Assembly (NCBI GenBank): GCA_050732575.1
Contig: JBOHRF010000058.1
Span: 1-22,745 of the forward strand
Length of the DNA: 22,745 bases
Reading direction: 5' to 3'
From: JBBDWZ01 sp050732575
Lineage (GTDB): Bacteria > Gemmatimonadota > Gemmatimonadetes > Longimicrobiales > RSA9
Shown here one piece after another: positions 1 through 6,807 of this stretch; within the stretch, counting starts at the first letter, position 1; each line of letters begins with the position of its first letter. The position numbers and the translations under genes were made by a program. The notes beneath the pieces were generated by a model. That model had not been told where the DNA came from, did no database searches, and saw nothing but the letters and a program-made list of their open reading frames with translations.

Positions 1-94
1 CGTCGGGACTGCAACTGCAAAGCATTTGTGAAAGGACTGGGTCCCCTGCTTCGTCGTTGAAGCCCCCCTCGCTTAAGGGTCCCGTCGTCGTCGA

Positions 95-180
95 AGTTCC
101 GCCTTTGGAGTTCCGCCTTTGGAGTTCCGACGTTGGAGTTCCGACGTTGCAGTTCCGACGTTGGAGTTCCCGCAGTTCCC
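95..180. repeat. 14-bp tandem repeat, about 5 copies plus partial units
   Basis: Units begin with AGTTCC at 95, 109, 123, 137, 151 and 165, with a shortened unit at 174. The first two read AGTTCCGCCTTTGG and the next three AGTTCCGACGTTGG/C. Each unit can be read as two 7-mers. The copies vary only in the second half. No gene is recognised in the 365 bases before the PadR gene; the rest of that stretch holds a G-rich run near 229-243 and an A+T-rich probable promoter. Confidence 0.85.
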
Positions 181-255
181 ACGCAGTTGATGTCCCGACC
201 CCCCGGCCCACCGTGGGAAAAGCGTGAGAAAAAAGGGGGGGGAGCTGGGGGAGAC

Positions 256-288
256 TTGTTGAATTCGATACTGTTCTATATCTATATG
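256..288 (+). promoter_or_regulatory. Probable promoter/operator of the PadR-permease operon
   Basis: This is the only A+T-rich stretch in the upstream region. A -35-like TTGTTG (256-261) or TTGAAT (259-264) lies 17-18 nt from -10-like TATCTA (279-284) or TATATG (283-288). The repeated TATAT motif (CTATATCTATAT, 276-287) resembles the A+T-rich sites often bound by PadR proteins, so autoregulation is plausible. The assignment rests on composition and spacing only. Confidence 0.4.
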
Positions 289-365
289 AGAGCGTACCAA
301 ATTCCAGGCCGCCCTCGGGCGAAACGACTCACGTTGGGTGTGCCAAAGAAGGGGCGTGCAACGCC

Positions 366-719
366 ATGCCGAAACGCGATCGTATCGAGCGATTCCTGCC
401 CATGAAGCCCGCGGCATTTCATATCCTGTTGGCGCTGGCCGATGGGCCGCGGCACGGCTATGCCATACGCACGTCGGTCGAGCATTTGACGCAGGGGGGC
501 ATACGACTGTGGCCGGCCACGTTGTACGGAAGTGTGCGCCAGCTTGGCAACGCGGGTCTTATCGAGCCGATGGCGGGTGGTGATGGTGCAGATGATGATG
601 CGCGTCGGCGCTACTACCGTTTGACGGCATTGGGTCGGCGCGTGCTGGCGGCGGAGACGGAGCGGTTGCGCGCGCTGGTCGAATATGCGCGCGGCACTCG
701 AGCCATCGCCGAGGTGTGA
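366..719 (+). CDS. PadR-family transcriptional regulator
   Basis: A 117-residue protein with a PadR winged helix. Residues 13-60 contain the characteristic run F-H-I-L-L-A-L-A-D-G-x-R-H-G-Y-A-I, followed by W-P-A-T-L-Y-G-S-V-R-Q-L and G-L-I-E-P. Then come R-R-Y-Y-R-L-T-A-L-G-R, typical of the wing, and a short C-terminal helix for dimerisation. The stop codon directly abuts the ATG of the permease, so the two are almost certainly co-transcribed. In Acidobacteriota and Gemmatimonadota, such PadR genes commonly precede ADOP permeases and probably control them. The ATG at 366 has no strong Shine-Dalgarno; the internal ATG at 402 is an alternative start. Confidence 0.9.
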   Translation: MPKRDRIERFLPMKPAAFHILLALADGPRHGYAIRTSVEHLTQGGIRLWPATLYGSVRQLGNAGLIEPMAGGDGADDDARRRYYRLTALGRRVLAAETERLRALVEYARGTRAIAEV

Positions 720-3416
720 ATGGATAGTCGCAGTGCACGCTGGGCGACGCGACTGTACGGTCGAGTGCTGCGTCTGCTGCCTACTGACGTGTACCATGCC
801 TACGCGCCGGAAATGTCGCAGGATTTTCGAGAGCTGACTGAACGTGCGCGCCGGAGCGCGGGCGTTGCCGGTATGCTGATGGTTTTGTTGCGCAGTGTGC
901 TGGATGTGGTGTGGCGCGCAGTGTTGGAGCGGCGACAGCTGGAAGCCGCGGAATATGTAAGCGAGCGGGTCCGTTTACCCGTGGGAGAGCGCATGTCGAT
1001 ATTCGGGCAGGAGCTGCGATTGGCGGCACGTGGGATGTTGAAGCGGCCGGGCTTCACGCTGGTGACCGTGCTGACCCTGGCTTTGGGCATAGGAGCCAAC
1101 ACCGCGATTTTCGCGGTCGTAAATGCGGCGTTGATACGGCCACTCCCGTATCCTGAATCCGAGCGCGTGGTCTGGCTTCTCCATCACGCTCCGGGTCTGA
1201 ACCTGCCGGATATGGAGAATTCACCGGGCACGTTTCGTTTGTATCGCACGTACGCAAAGAGTTTTTCGAGCCTAGCGTCTCTGCAAATTGGGCAGCGCAA
1301 TCTGACGGGCAGCGGTGAGCCGGCACGAGTCACGGTGTTGGAGGCGTCACCCTCGCTTTTCGATGTGCTGCGCCTGCAGCCCGTGTTGGGCCGGCGCTTG
1401 CGCGAAGATGATGCACAGCCAGGCGCGCCGGCCGTGGCGCTGCTCACACACCGCGGCTGGCAAACGCGTTTTGCCGGCTCGCGCACCGTAGTCGGCCGTA
1501 CCGTCCAGCTCGATGGCGCGACCCGGGAAATTGTAGGCGTATTGCCCAAAGCATTCACGCATCCCGATCCCGAGACGGAAGTGCTGATTCCGATGGTGCG
1601 CGATCCGAATGCGCCGTTCGGCGCCTTCGGCATGGGTGGCATGGCCCGGCTCGCACCGGGTGTGACTTTGGCGCAGGCCCAGCAGGAAGTGTCCAGCATC
1701 CAATCCCGCATTCCGGAACTCTATCCGGATGTGAGGCCTGAATTCCTGAAGAACGCTGGTTGGCGCGCCAGTATCCAGACTATGCGCGATCGGTTGGTGA
1801 GTGATGCCGAAACTGCGCTCTGGGTAGTACTGGGTACCGTGGGATTCCTGTTGCTCGTGGCCTGCGCGAGCGTAGCCAACCTGTTTCTCGTGCGTGCTGA
1901 ATCGCGCCACCGCGAAGTCGGTGTACGCATTGCGCTGGGCGCTACCCGTCGCCGCGTGGCCGCCACTTTCCTATCCGAAAGCCTGGTGGTTGGCCTGGCC
2001 GGAGGCGTGTGGGGCGTGCTGCTGGCCGCGCTCGGTGTGCGCGCGCTGGTCGATGCAGGGCCGGCCCAGTTGCCGCGTCTGCATGAAGTCAACATCGATC
2101 TGCGCGTCGTGCTCTTTGCCCTCGCCGTGAGTCTGACCGCTAGCATCCTATTCGCCATTCTGCCCCTGCCGCAGCTGCTGCGCCGGCCGCTGCACGGACT
2201 GGTGCGTGGTGGCCGCGGACATACGGGTGGACGCGAACGGCAACGCGTGCGAAAAACTCTCATTGTCGCGCAGATCGCACTCGCTGTCGTACTGGTCACC
2301 GGTTCCGGTCTCATGCTGCGCAGCTTCCAGCGGCTGCGCGCCGTCGATCCTGGCTTCCAACCCGAGGGTGTGCTGACCATAGGCGTGAGCCTGCGCGAGC
2401 CCGACAAAGTGATCGCTGCGGCCAGTTACCATCGCATGCTGGCGGAGGTTCGTGCGCTGCCGGGTGTGCAGCATGCAGGAGCAACCAATTCACTTCCGCT
2501 TCGGTCTGATGGTCTCAATGGCAGCTCGTTCAACATCGAATCGAAGCCGCGTGCGGAAGGCGCACTGCCGCCCGTCGGAATGTTTGCCGCTATCAGTGAG
2601 AATTATCTGCAGGCCATAGGCACGCGGCTGTTGCAGGGCCGCGGCATCGAACGCGCCGACCTCGAGCTGAAACGCGCGGTGGTGCTGGTCGACGAATCAT
2701 TCGCCCGCTCGTTCCTGGGCGGGAAAGCCATCGGCGAGCGCATCCGCTTCGGCAGCGACTCGACCTGGTTGGAGATTGTTGGTGTGGTGGACGATGTCCA
2801 CATGTTCGGCCTGCGCGAGCCGCATCGACCCATGGCCTATCTGCCCATGACGACCAGCCTGAGTTCCGTGCAGACCGCGTTCATGAACATCGTAATTCGT
2901 ACCAGCGCCGACCCGTCTTCACTCGCCGGCCCCGCGCGCGCCGCTATCAAACGCGCCGCGCCCAACACACCCATCACCACCACTCGCACCATGCAGGATG
3001 TGACCAACGAGTCCATGGCCGAAACTTCGTTTACCATGACCGTGTTGCTCATTGCCGCCATCGTGGCGCTCCTGCTGGGCGCCATTGGACTCTACGGCGT
3101 GATCAGCTTTGTGGTCACACAGCGCACGTCGGAAATCGGCGTACGCATCGCGCTGGGCGCGGTTCCCCACGAAGTGCGCACTATGGTGCTGCGCCAGGGC
3201 ATTGTGCTGGGAAGTTTCGGCGTCGCCGTCGGTCTGCTCGCCGCCGCCGCGCTGACCCGCGTCCTGGAATCCCTGCTCTTCCAAATCGACAGCCGCGATC
3301 CGCTCACCTTCTCCCTGGTGCCGGCCGTGATGCTCACGGTCAGCGCGCTGGCCGTTTATTGGCCAGCTCGCCGCGCCTCCGCTGTCAGCCCGTTGCAAGC
3401 TCTGCGCGGCGACTAA
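720..3416 (+). CDS. ADOP-type duplicated FtsX/MacB-like ABC permease
   Basis: This 898-residue protein has the architecture of the acidobacterial duplicated orphan permeases. An N-terminal prefix domain spans residues 1-80. A first MacB-like unit starts with a membrane helix near 112-135 (G-F-T-L-V-T-V-L-T-L-A-L-G-I-G-A-N-T-A-I-F), carries a periplasmic MacB_PCD-like domain, and ends in an FtsX segment near 365-485 with the hallmark R-H-R-E-V-G-V-R-I-A-L-G-A. A second unit starts near 512 and ends in an FtsX segment near 771-898 with R-T-S-E-I-G-V-R-I-A-L-G-A and the terminal P-L-Q-A-L-R-G-D. No ATPase gene is adjacent, hence 'orphan'. Substrate is unknown; MacB relatives move peptides, lipoproteins or antibiotics across the envelope. 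The ATG follows the PadR stop with no gap. Confidence 0.93.
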   Translation: MDSRSARWATRLYGRVLRLLPTDVYHAYAPEMSQDFRELTERARRSAGVAGMLMVLLRSVLDVVWRAVLERRQLEAAEYVSERVRLPVGERMSIFGQELRLAARGMLKRPGFTLVTVLTLALGIGANTAIFAVVNAALIRPLPYPESERVVWLLHHAPGLNLPDMENSPGTFRLYRTYAKSFSSLASLQIGQRNLTGSGEPARVTVLEASPSLFDVLRLQPVLGRRLREDDAQPGAPAVALLTHRGWQTRFAGSRTVVGRTVQLDGATREIVGVLPKAFTHPDPETEVLIPMVRDPNAPFGAFGMGGMARLAPGVTLAQAQQEVSSIQSRIPELYPDVRPEFLKNAGWRASIQTMRDRLVSDAETALWVVLGTVGFLLLVACASVANLFLVRAESRHREVGVRIALGATRRRVAATFLSESLVVGLAGGVWGVLLAALGVRALVDAGPAQLPRLHEVNIDLRVVLFALAVSLTASILFAILPLPQLLRRPLHGLVRGGRGHTGGRERQRVRKTLIVAQIALAVVLVTGSGLMLRSFQRLRAVDPGFQPEGVLTIGVSLREPDKVIAAASYHRMLAEVRALPGVQHAGATNSLPLRSDGLNGSSFNIESKPRAEGALPPVGMFAAISENYLQAIGTRLLQGRGIERADLELKRAVVLVDESFARSFLGGKAIGERIRFGSDSTWLEIVGVVDDVHMFGLREPHRPMAYLPMTTSLSSVQTAFMNIVIRTSADPSSLAGPARAAIKRAAPNTPITTTRTMQDVTNESMAETSFTMTVLLIAAIVALLLGAIGLYGVISFVVTQRTSEIGVRIALGAVPHEVRTMVLRQGIVLGSFGVAVGLLAAAALTRVLESLLFQIDSRDPLTFSLVPAVMLTVSALAVYWPARRASAVSPLQALRGD

Positions 3417-3519
3417 ACTCCACCATCTGACTCGAGCGCATCAGCCCCCGCGCCCGAGCCTCTCCATTATATCCAATAAAACCTTGACAAATTAGAGGGT
3501 CCTGTCTAGTGTCCGGCTG

Positions 3520-3665
3520 GCGGACCACCACCACGTTCTCCCGAAATGGCGCGAAAAAGCATGGCGACCTGAGGGATCCCGAGTTGCACACCCCTGCCGC
3601 AGAGTATGGATCTGGTTCGATAATGGCGGCATCGGCCAAAAGTTGGAAACGTGGTGGTGGTCCGC
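3520..3665. repeat. Perfect 18-bp inverted repeat bounding a 146-bp segment
   Basis: Arm 3520-3537 (GCGGACCACCACCACGTT) is the exact reverse complement of 3648-3665, with 110 bp between. A smaller inverted pair, TGCCGC at 3595-3600 and GCGGCA at 3626-3631, lies inside. GAGGGTC occurs outside both arms (3495-3501 and 3716-3722). No open frame in the segment looks coding. It could be a non-autonomous mobile element remnant or a transcribed hairpin. The 323-base gap after the permease holds nothing else recognisable. Confidence 0.7.
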
Positions 3666-3739
3666 GCGTCCCGCGTCCCGCGCGGAACCGCGCCCGGGTG
3701 GCTGGGAGTTGATGCGAGGGTCAGGAGCCAAGGGGGAAA

Positions 3740-5275
3740 ATGGGCGGGACATCGGAGCTGAGCGGACCGGATCTCACACAGGGCATCGCGATGGACGCGA
3801 TAACGGATGGTGGGTCTCTGGTGGGGCATGCGCAGGGCGAATCGGTGCTACTCGTGCGGCGGGCAGGTGAGGTTTTCGCGATCGGTGCGACCTGCACGCA
3901 CTATGGCGGTCCGCTGGCGGAAGGGTTGGTTGTTGGTGAGACCGTTCGTTGTCCGTGGCATCATGCCTGTTTCGACCTGAGGACGGGCGAAGCGCTGCGT
4001 CCTCCGGCGTTGAATGATGTGGCGGCCTGGCAAACCGAAATTCGAGAGGGTCGCGTTCGTGTGACGGGCAAGAAGCCGGCGTTGCAGCGTACCGAGAGTG
4101 GCGGACCGTCATCCATCGTGATCATTGGCGCAGGCGCCGCGGGTGAGAGCGCGGCTGAGGCAGTGCGACGTGAGGGCTACACGGGTCCGCTCACGGTGTT
4201 GGATGCGGACCAGGACCTACCGTACGACAAGCCAAACCTTTCCAAGGACTATCTGGCCGGCAATGCGCCCGAGGAATGGATTCCGCTGAAAGGCGCGGAC
4301 TTCTATCGGGAGAAAAACATCGATCTGAGGCTGGGCCGCCGAGTCACCTTACTTGACGCCGCGCAGAAGAAGCTCACCCTGGATGACGGCTCCTCCCTGA
4401 ACTATGGCGCACTGTTGTTGGCCATGGGTTCGCAGCCCATTCGTTTGCCGCCTGAAGTTGCACGCGTGCCCGTGCACTATCTGCGCACGTTTGGAGACAG
4501 CAAGGCCATCATTGCAGCGAGCACGAGTGCGCGCCGCGCCGTAGTCATCGGTGCAAGCTTCATTGGGTTGGAGGTAGCGGCCTCGTTGCGCACGCGGGGG
4601 TTGGAGGTCCATGTGGTAGCACCCGAAACGATCCCGCTCGAGCGTGTAATGGGCGCGGACCTGGGTCGTTTCATCTGCGCGCTGCACGAGGAGCGCGGCG
4701 TAGTATTCCACCTCGGCCATACCTGTAAGCGGGTTGATGCCGGTCGCGTCATCCTCGACGACGGCACAGCGATCGATGCTGAACTGGTAGTCGCGGGCAT
4801 TGGCGTGCGGCCGGATCTGCAACTGGCCGAAACCGCGGGCATTTCCATCGACCGTGGGATCCTGGTCGACGAATACCTGGAAACCAATGTGCCCGGCATT
4901 TTCGCCGCGGGCGACCTGGCGCGCTGGCGCCTGGCCGATACCGACGAACGCGTGCGCGTCGAACATTGGGTGGTGGCACAGCGTCAGGGTAAGGCGGCCG
5001 CGCTGAATCTGCTGGGCCGTCGCCAGCCGTATCTGGATGTGCCGTTCTTCTGGAGCGCGCACTACGACGTGGTCATTGTCTATGTCGGTCACGCCGAACG
5101 TTGGGATGCGATCCAGGTGACCGGCAGCATTGCGCAGCGTGATGCTACGCTGCGCTTCACCCGTGACGGCCGGACCATTGCGGCTGCCACGATTTTCCGC
5201 GATCGCGAAAGTCTCGAGATCGAAGTCGAACTGGAGAAGCGCATGAAAACGGCAGGATTGGCATGGGCCCCATGA
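3740..5275 (+). CDS. Rieske [2Fe-2S]-fused FAD/NAD(P)-dependent reductase (AIFM3-like)
   Basis: A 511-residue fusion. Residues 1-115 form a Rieske ferredoxin domain whose cluster ligands are visible: C52-T-H54 and C71-P-W-H74. Residues 125-420 form a pyridine nucleotide-disulfide oxidoreductase with an FAD dinucleotide fold (V-I-I-G-A-G-A-A-G near 127-135), an NAD(P) fold (V-V-I-G-A-S-F-I-G near 268-276) and the second FAD motif G-I-F-A-A-G-D (386-392). The C-terminal ~90 residues match the reductase C-terminal domain of ferredoxin/rubredoxin reductases. It probably moves electrons from NAD(P)H to an acceptor through the built-in cluster; the physiological partner is unknown. AAGGGGG precedes the ATG at 3740. 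The gene overlaps folE. Confidence 0.93.
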   Translation: MGGTSELSGPDLTQGIAMDAITDGGSLVGHAQGESVLLVRRAGEVFAIGATCTHYGGPLAEGLVVGETVRCPWHHACFDLRTGEALRPPALNDVAAWQTEIREGRVRVTGKKPALQRTESGGPSSIVIIGAGAAGESAAEAVRREGYTGPLTVLDADQDLPYDKPNLSKDYLAGNAPEEWIPLKGADFYREKNIDLRLGRRVTLLDAAQKKLTLDDGSSLNYGALLLAMGSQPIRLPPEVARVPVHYLRTFGDSKAIIAASTSARRAVVIGASFIGLEVAASLRTRGLEVHVVAPETIPLERVMGADLGRFICALHEERGVVFHLGHTCKRVDAGRVILDDGTAIDAELVVAGIGVRPDLQLAETAGISIDRGILVDEYLETNVPGIFAAGDLARWRLADTDERVRVEHWVVAQRQGKAAALNLLGRRQPYLDVPFFWSAHYDVVIVYVGHAERWDAIQVTGSIAQRDATLRFTRDGRTIAAATIFRDRESLEIEVELEKRMKTAGLAWAP

Positions 5276-5877
5276 GCGGCACAGCTGTGAAAATCGATCG
5301 TCGCACGGCAAGCGCTGAAGAACGATTGCGCTCTTATCGTCGCCTCGTGCGCGAGCAGCTCGAATTGTTGGGCGAGGAACCTCTGCGGGCGGGTTTGCAG
5401 AGGACGCCTGAGCGCGTAGCCAGGGCCATCATGTGGCTGACCCGTGGCTACGACCAGGACGTCAACGACGTAGTAGGCGATGCACTATTCGAGGAAGCGC
5501 AGCAAAATATGGTCATGGTACGCGACATCGAGTTGTATTCGATGTGCGAACACCACATGTTGCCCTTCTTCGGCAAGGCCCACATTGCCTACATCCCAAA
5601 CGGCCGCATCATTGGACTTTCCAAGCTGCCCCGTATTGTCGACGTGTTTGCCCGCCGCCTTCAGGTGCAGGAGCGTCTCACCGATCAGATTGCCGATGCC
5701 ATAGAACAGGTGCTCGCCCCCAAAGGTGTGGGCGTAGTCATTGAAGCCCAGCACCTGTGCCTCATGATGCGCGGCGTCGAGAAGCAGAACTCCACTACCA
5801 TCACGAGCGCCATGCGCGGCAACTTCCTGCACGACTTGCGCACCCGTGAAGAGTTCCTGCGACTCGCACATCGTTGA
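5263..5877 (+). CDS. folE: GTP cyclohydrolase I
   Basis: A 204-residue protein, the usual length. GTP cyclohydrolase I converts GTP to 7,8-dihydroneopterin triphosphate, the first step of folate and tetrahydropterin synthesis in the cytosol. The zinc ligands are present: C95 and H98 in S-M-C-E-H-H-M-L-P-F, and C166 in Q-H-L-C-L-M-M-R-G-V. The signature G-R-I-I-G-L-S-K-L-P-R-I-V-D and Q-N-S-T-T are intact. AGGA at 5254-5257 is well placed for the ATG at 5263. A second ATG at 5272 overlaps the reductase stop as ATGA and is an alternative start. The overlap with the reductase indicates translational coupling. Confidence 0.95.
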   Translation: MGPMSGTAVKIDRRTASAEERLRSYRRLVREQLELLGEEPLRAGLQRTPERVARAIMWLTRGYDQDVNDVVGDALFEEAQQNMVMVRDIELYSMCEHHMLPFFGKAHIAYIPNGRIIGLSKLPRIVDVFARRLQVQERLTDQIADAIEQVLAPKGVGVVIEAQHLCLMMRGVEKQNSTTITSAMRGNFLHDLRTREEFLRLAHR

Positions 5878-5878
5878 G

Positions 5879-6078
5879 AACCGGATGAACCGGATGAACC
5901 GGAAAACCGGATGAACCGCGTTGAATCGGGTTGATGCGGAGGACGCGGGGCGAGCCAGAATGAACCGGAGCATCCCGCTTTGATCCCTCCGGGTTCCCCG
6001 ATTCCCTCCAGTGTATCCGATCCATCCCGAATCATCCGCATCATCCCGAATCATCCGTTTCATCCGCGTATCCGTTCG
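5879..6078. repeat. Direct AACCGGATG repeats followed by inverted TCATCCG repeats
   Basis: From 5879 the 9-mer AACCGGATG recurs at 5879, 5888 and 5905, with degenerate copies between and after. From about 6014 to 6078 the complementary motif recurs as TCATCC(C/G). Transcribed from folE, the two halves could pair into a long imperfect hairpin. The remainder of this 373-base gap is GC-rich (GCGAGCGCAGCGAAGCGC and similar) and holds no convincing gene. Confidence 0.75.
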
Positions 6079-6159
6079 TAACGCCACCGCGTGAGCGCGC
6101 CCGCGAGCGCAGCGAAGCGCGCCCACGAAGTGCGCCCGCAGTCGCAGCGGCCGCGCGCC

Positions 6160-6176
6160 CGTTCGCGCAGCGAACG
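6160..6176 (+). other. Perfect hairpin after folE without a U-tract
   Basis: CGTTCGC (6160-6166) pairs with GCGAACG (6170-6176) around a GCA loop. It is followed by ATCTTGT rather than a run of T, so it is not a standard intrinsic terminator. It may stall transcripts from folE or protect RNA ends. Confidence 0.4.
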
Positions 6177-6250
6177 ATCTTGTCCCAACCTGCTATTCAA
6201 GTGCCCCGCACGATGATGCAAGTTGGTGCGAACCTGCACGGGGAGGATCC

Positions 6251-6469
6251 ATGAACGTAGATGAGCTGCTGGCGGCGGATCGCGAGCTGACGGACGAGGA
6301 GTTCGCGTTTTTGGAGCAACAGGCGCTGGCCGTTGCGCGCGAGCTGGAGACTACCATGGCGGAACTGGCGAAGAAGGTAGGCGAAAGCGACCCGGCACTG
6401 GCGCGCGCGGTCATGCGGCCGGCGCACAATCTGGTGGCGGCACTGGAACAGGCCGTCGCGATTCCCTGA
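6251..6469 (+). CDS. Small acidic helical protein of unknown function
   Basis: A 72-residue protein that I do not recognise. It is acidic in its first third (D-E-L-L-A-A-D-R-E-L-T-D-E-E-F) and rich in Ala, Leu and Glu throughout, so probably all-helical, with possible amphipathic or coiled-coil helices at residues 18-45 and 50-70. No signal peptide, membrane helix or cysteine is present. An excellent Shine-Dalgarno (GGGGAGGA) lies just upstream of the ATG, and third-position GC is high, both favouring a real gene. It stands alone between the folE downstream repeats and the panB promoter. Confidence 0.7.
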   Translation: MNVDELLAADRELTDEEFAFLEQQALAVARELETTMAELAKKVGESDPALARAVMRPAHNLVAALEQAVAIP

Positions 6470-6590
6470 CCTGGTAAATAGGAGCCACGGGCTTCTCACA
6501 CGCGCGTGGGCGCGGGCAGCACACAGGGGAGGCTGGTAAGACGTGTCCATTGGGCCGGACCACGTCGGTGCTGACCCGCGCACCTCGCGC

Positions 6591-6619
6591 TTGACAGGCG
6601 CGCTGGAGGGGCGTAAACT
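6591..6619 (+). promoter_or_regulatory. Sigma70-type promoter of the panB operon
   Basis: A perfect -35 TTGACA (6591-6596) is separated by exactly 17 nt from a -10-like TAAACT (6614-6619). Transcription would begin near 6626, giving a leader of about 180 nt before panB. It is the clearest promoter in the window. Confidence 0.75.
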
Positions 6620-6672
6620 AGGCCCAACAAGAGTCGTTCGTGGTGAGTTGCCGCCTATTGCAGCCACGTAAA

Positions 6673-6752
6673 ACAAGTGCTAAAACGCGAATGCCCGGCG
6701 GCTTCACCGACCGGGCAAATTCGTTTTGAGGGAGCAATTCCTCCGCACTTGT
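6673..6752 (+). ncRNA. Structured leader RNA upstream of panB; possible pan-motif RNA
   Basis: The segment folds as a compact three-way junction. P1 pairs ACAAGTGC (6673-6680) with GCACTTGT (6745-6752), 8 bp perfect. P2 pairs AAAACG (6682-6687) with CGTTTT (6722-6727) and GCCCGG (6693-6698) with CCGGGC (6711-6716), capped by CGG/CCG (6699-6701/6707-6709). P2 carries an unpaired A at 6710 and extra A residues at 6717-6719. P3 is GGAG (6731-6734) with CTCC (6741-6744). The published 'pan' RNA motif lies upstream of pantothenate genes and is a hairpin with conserved bulged adenines, which fits. The family assignment is inference; the pairing is seen directly. Confidence 0.5.
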
Positions 6753-6758
6753 CGGCGC

Positions 6759-6791
6759 AACCGGCGGCTCAGTGAGACGCCGGTTTTCTTT
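6759..6791 (+). terminator. Intrinsic terminator in the panB leader (attenuator)
   Basis: AACCGGCG (6759-6766) pairs with CGCCGGTT (6778-6785) across an 11-nt loop, with TTTTCTTT at 6784-6791. It sits between the promoter and the panB ribosome-binding site, immediately after the structured leader, so it would stop transcription before the operon unless prevented. CCGGCGGCT also occurs inside leader stem P2, offering a possible competing pairing. Confidence 0.75.
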
Positions 6792-6807
6792 ATGCGGAGG
6801 AAGGGTT

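Noticed and set aside
1..60. Short open tail ending in TGA at 58-60 that could be the end of an upstream gene
   Set aside because: Only 19 codons are visible and nothing in them identifies a protein.
3..230. Long open frame on the plus strand across the 14-bp repeats
   Set aside because: It is driven by the repeats and low complexity, has no supported start or known pattern, and ends in G-rich sequence.
3484..3512. TTGACA followed 17 nt later by TAGTGT as a promoter for the Rieske-reductase gene
   Set aside because: The -10 box matches poorly and the site overlaps the putative repeat element; the start point would be over 200 nt from the gene.
4349..5311. Long open frame on the minus strand opposite the Rieske reductase
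   Set aside because: It is a shadow of the strongly supported plus-strand gene and shows no family pattern.
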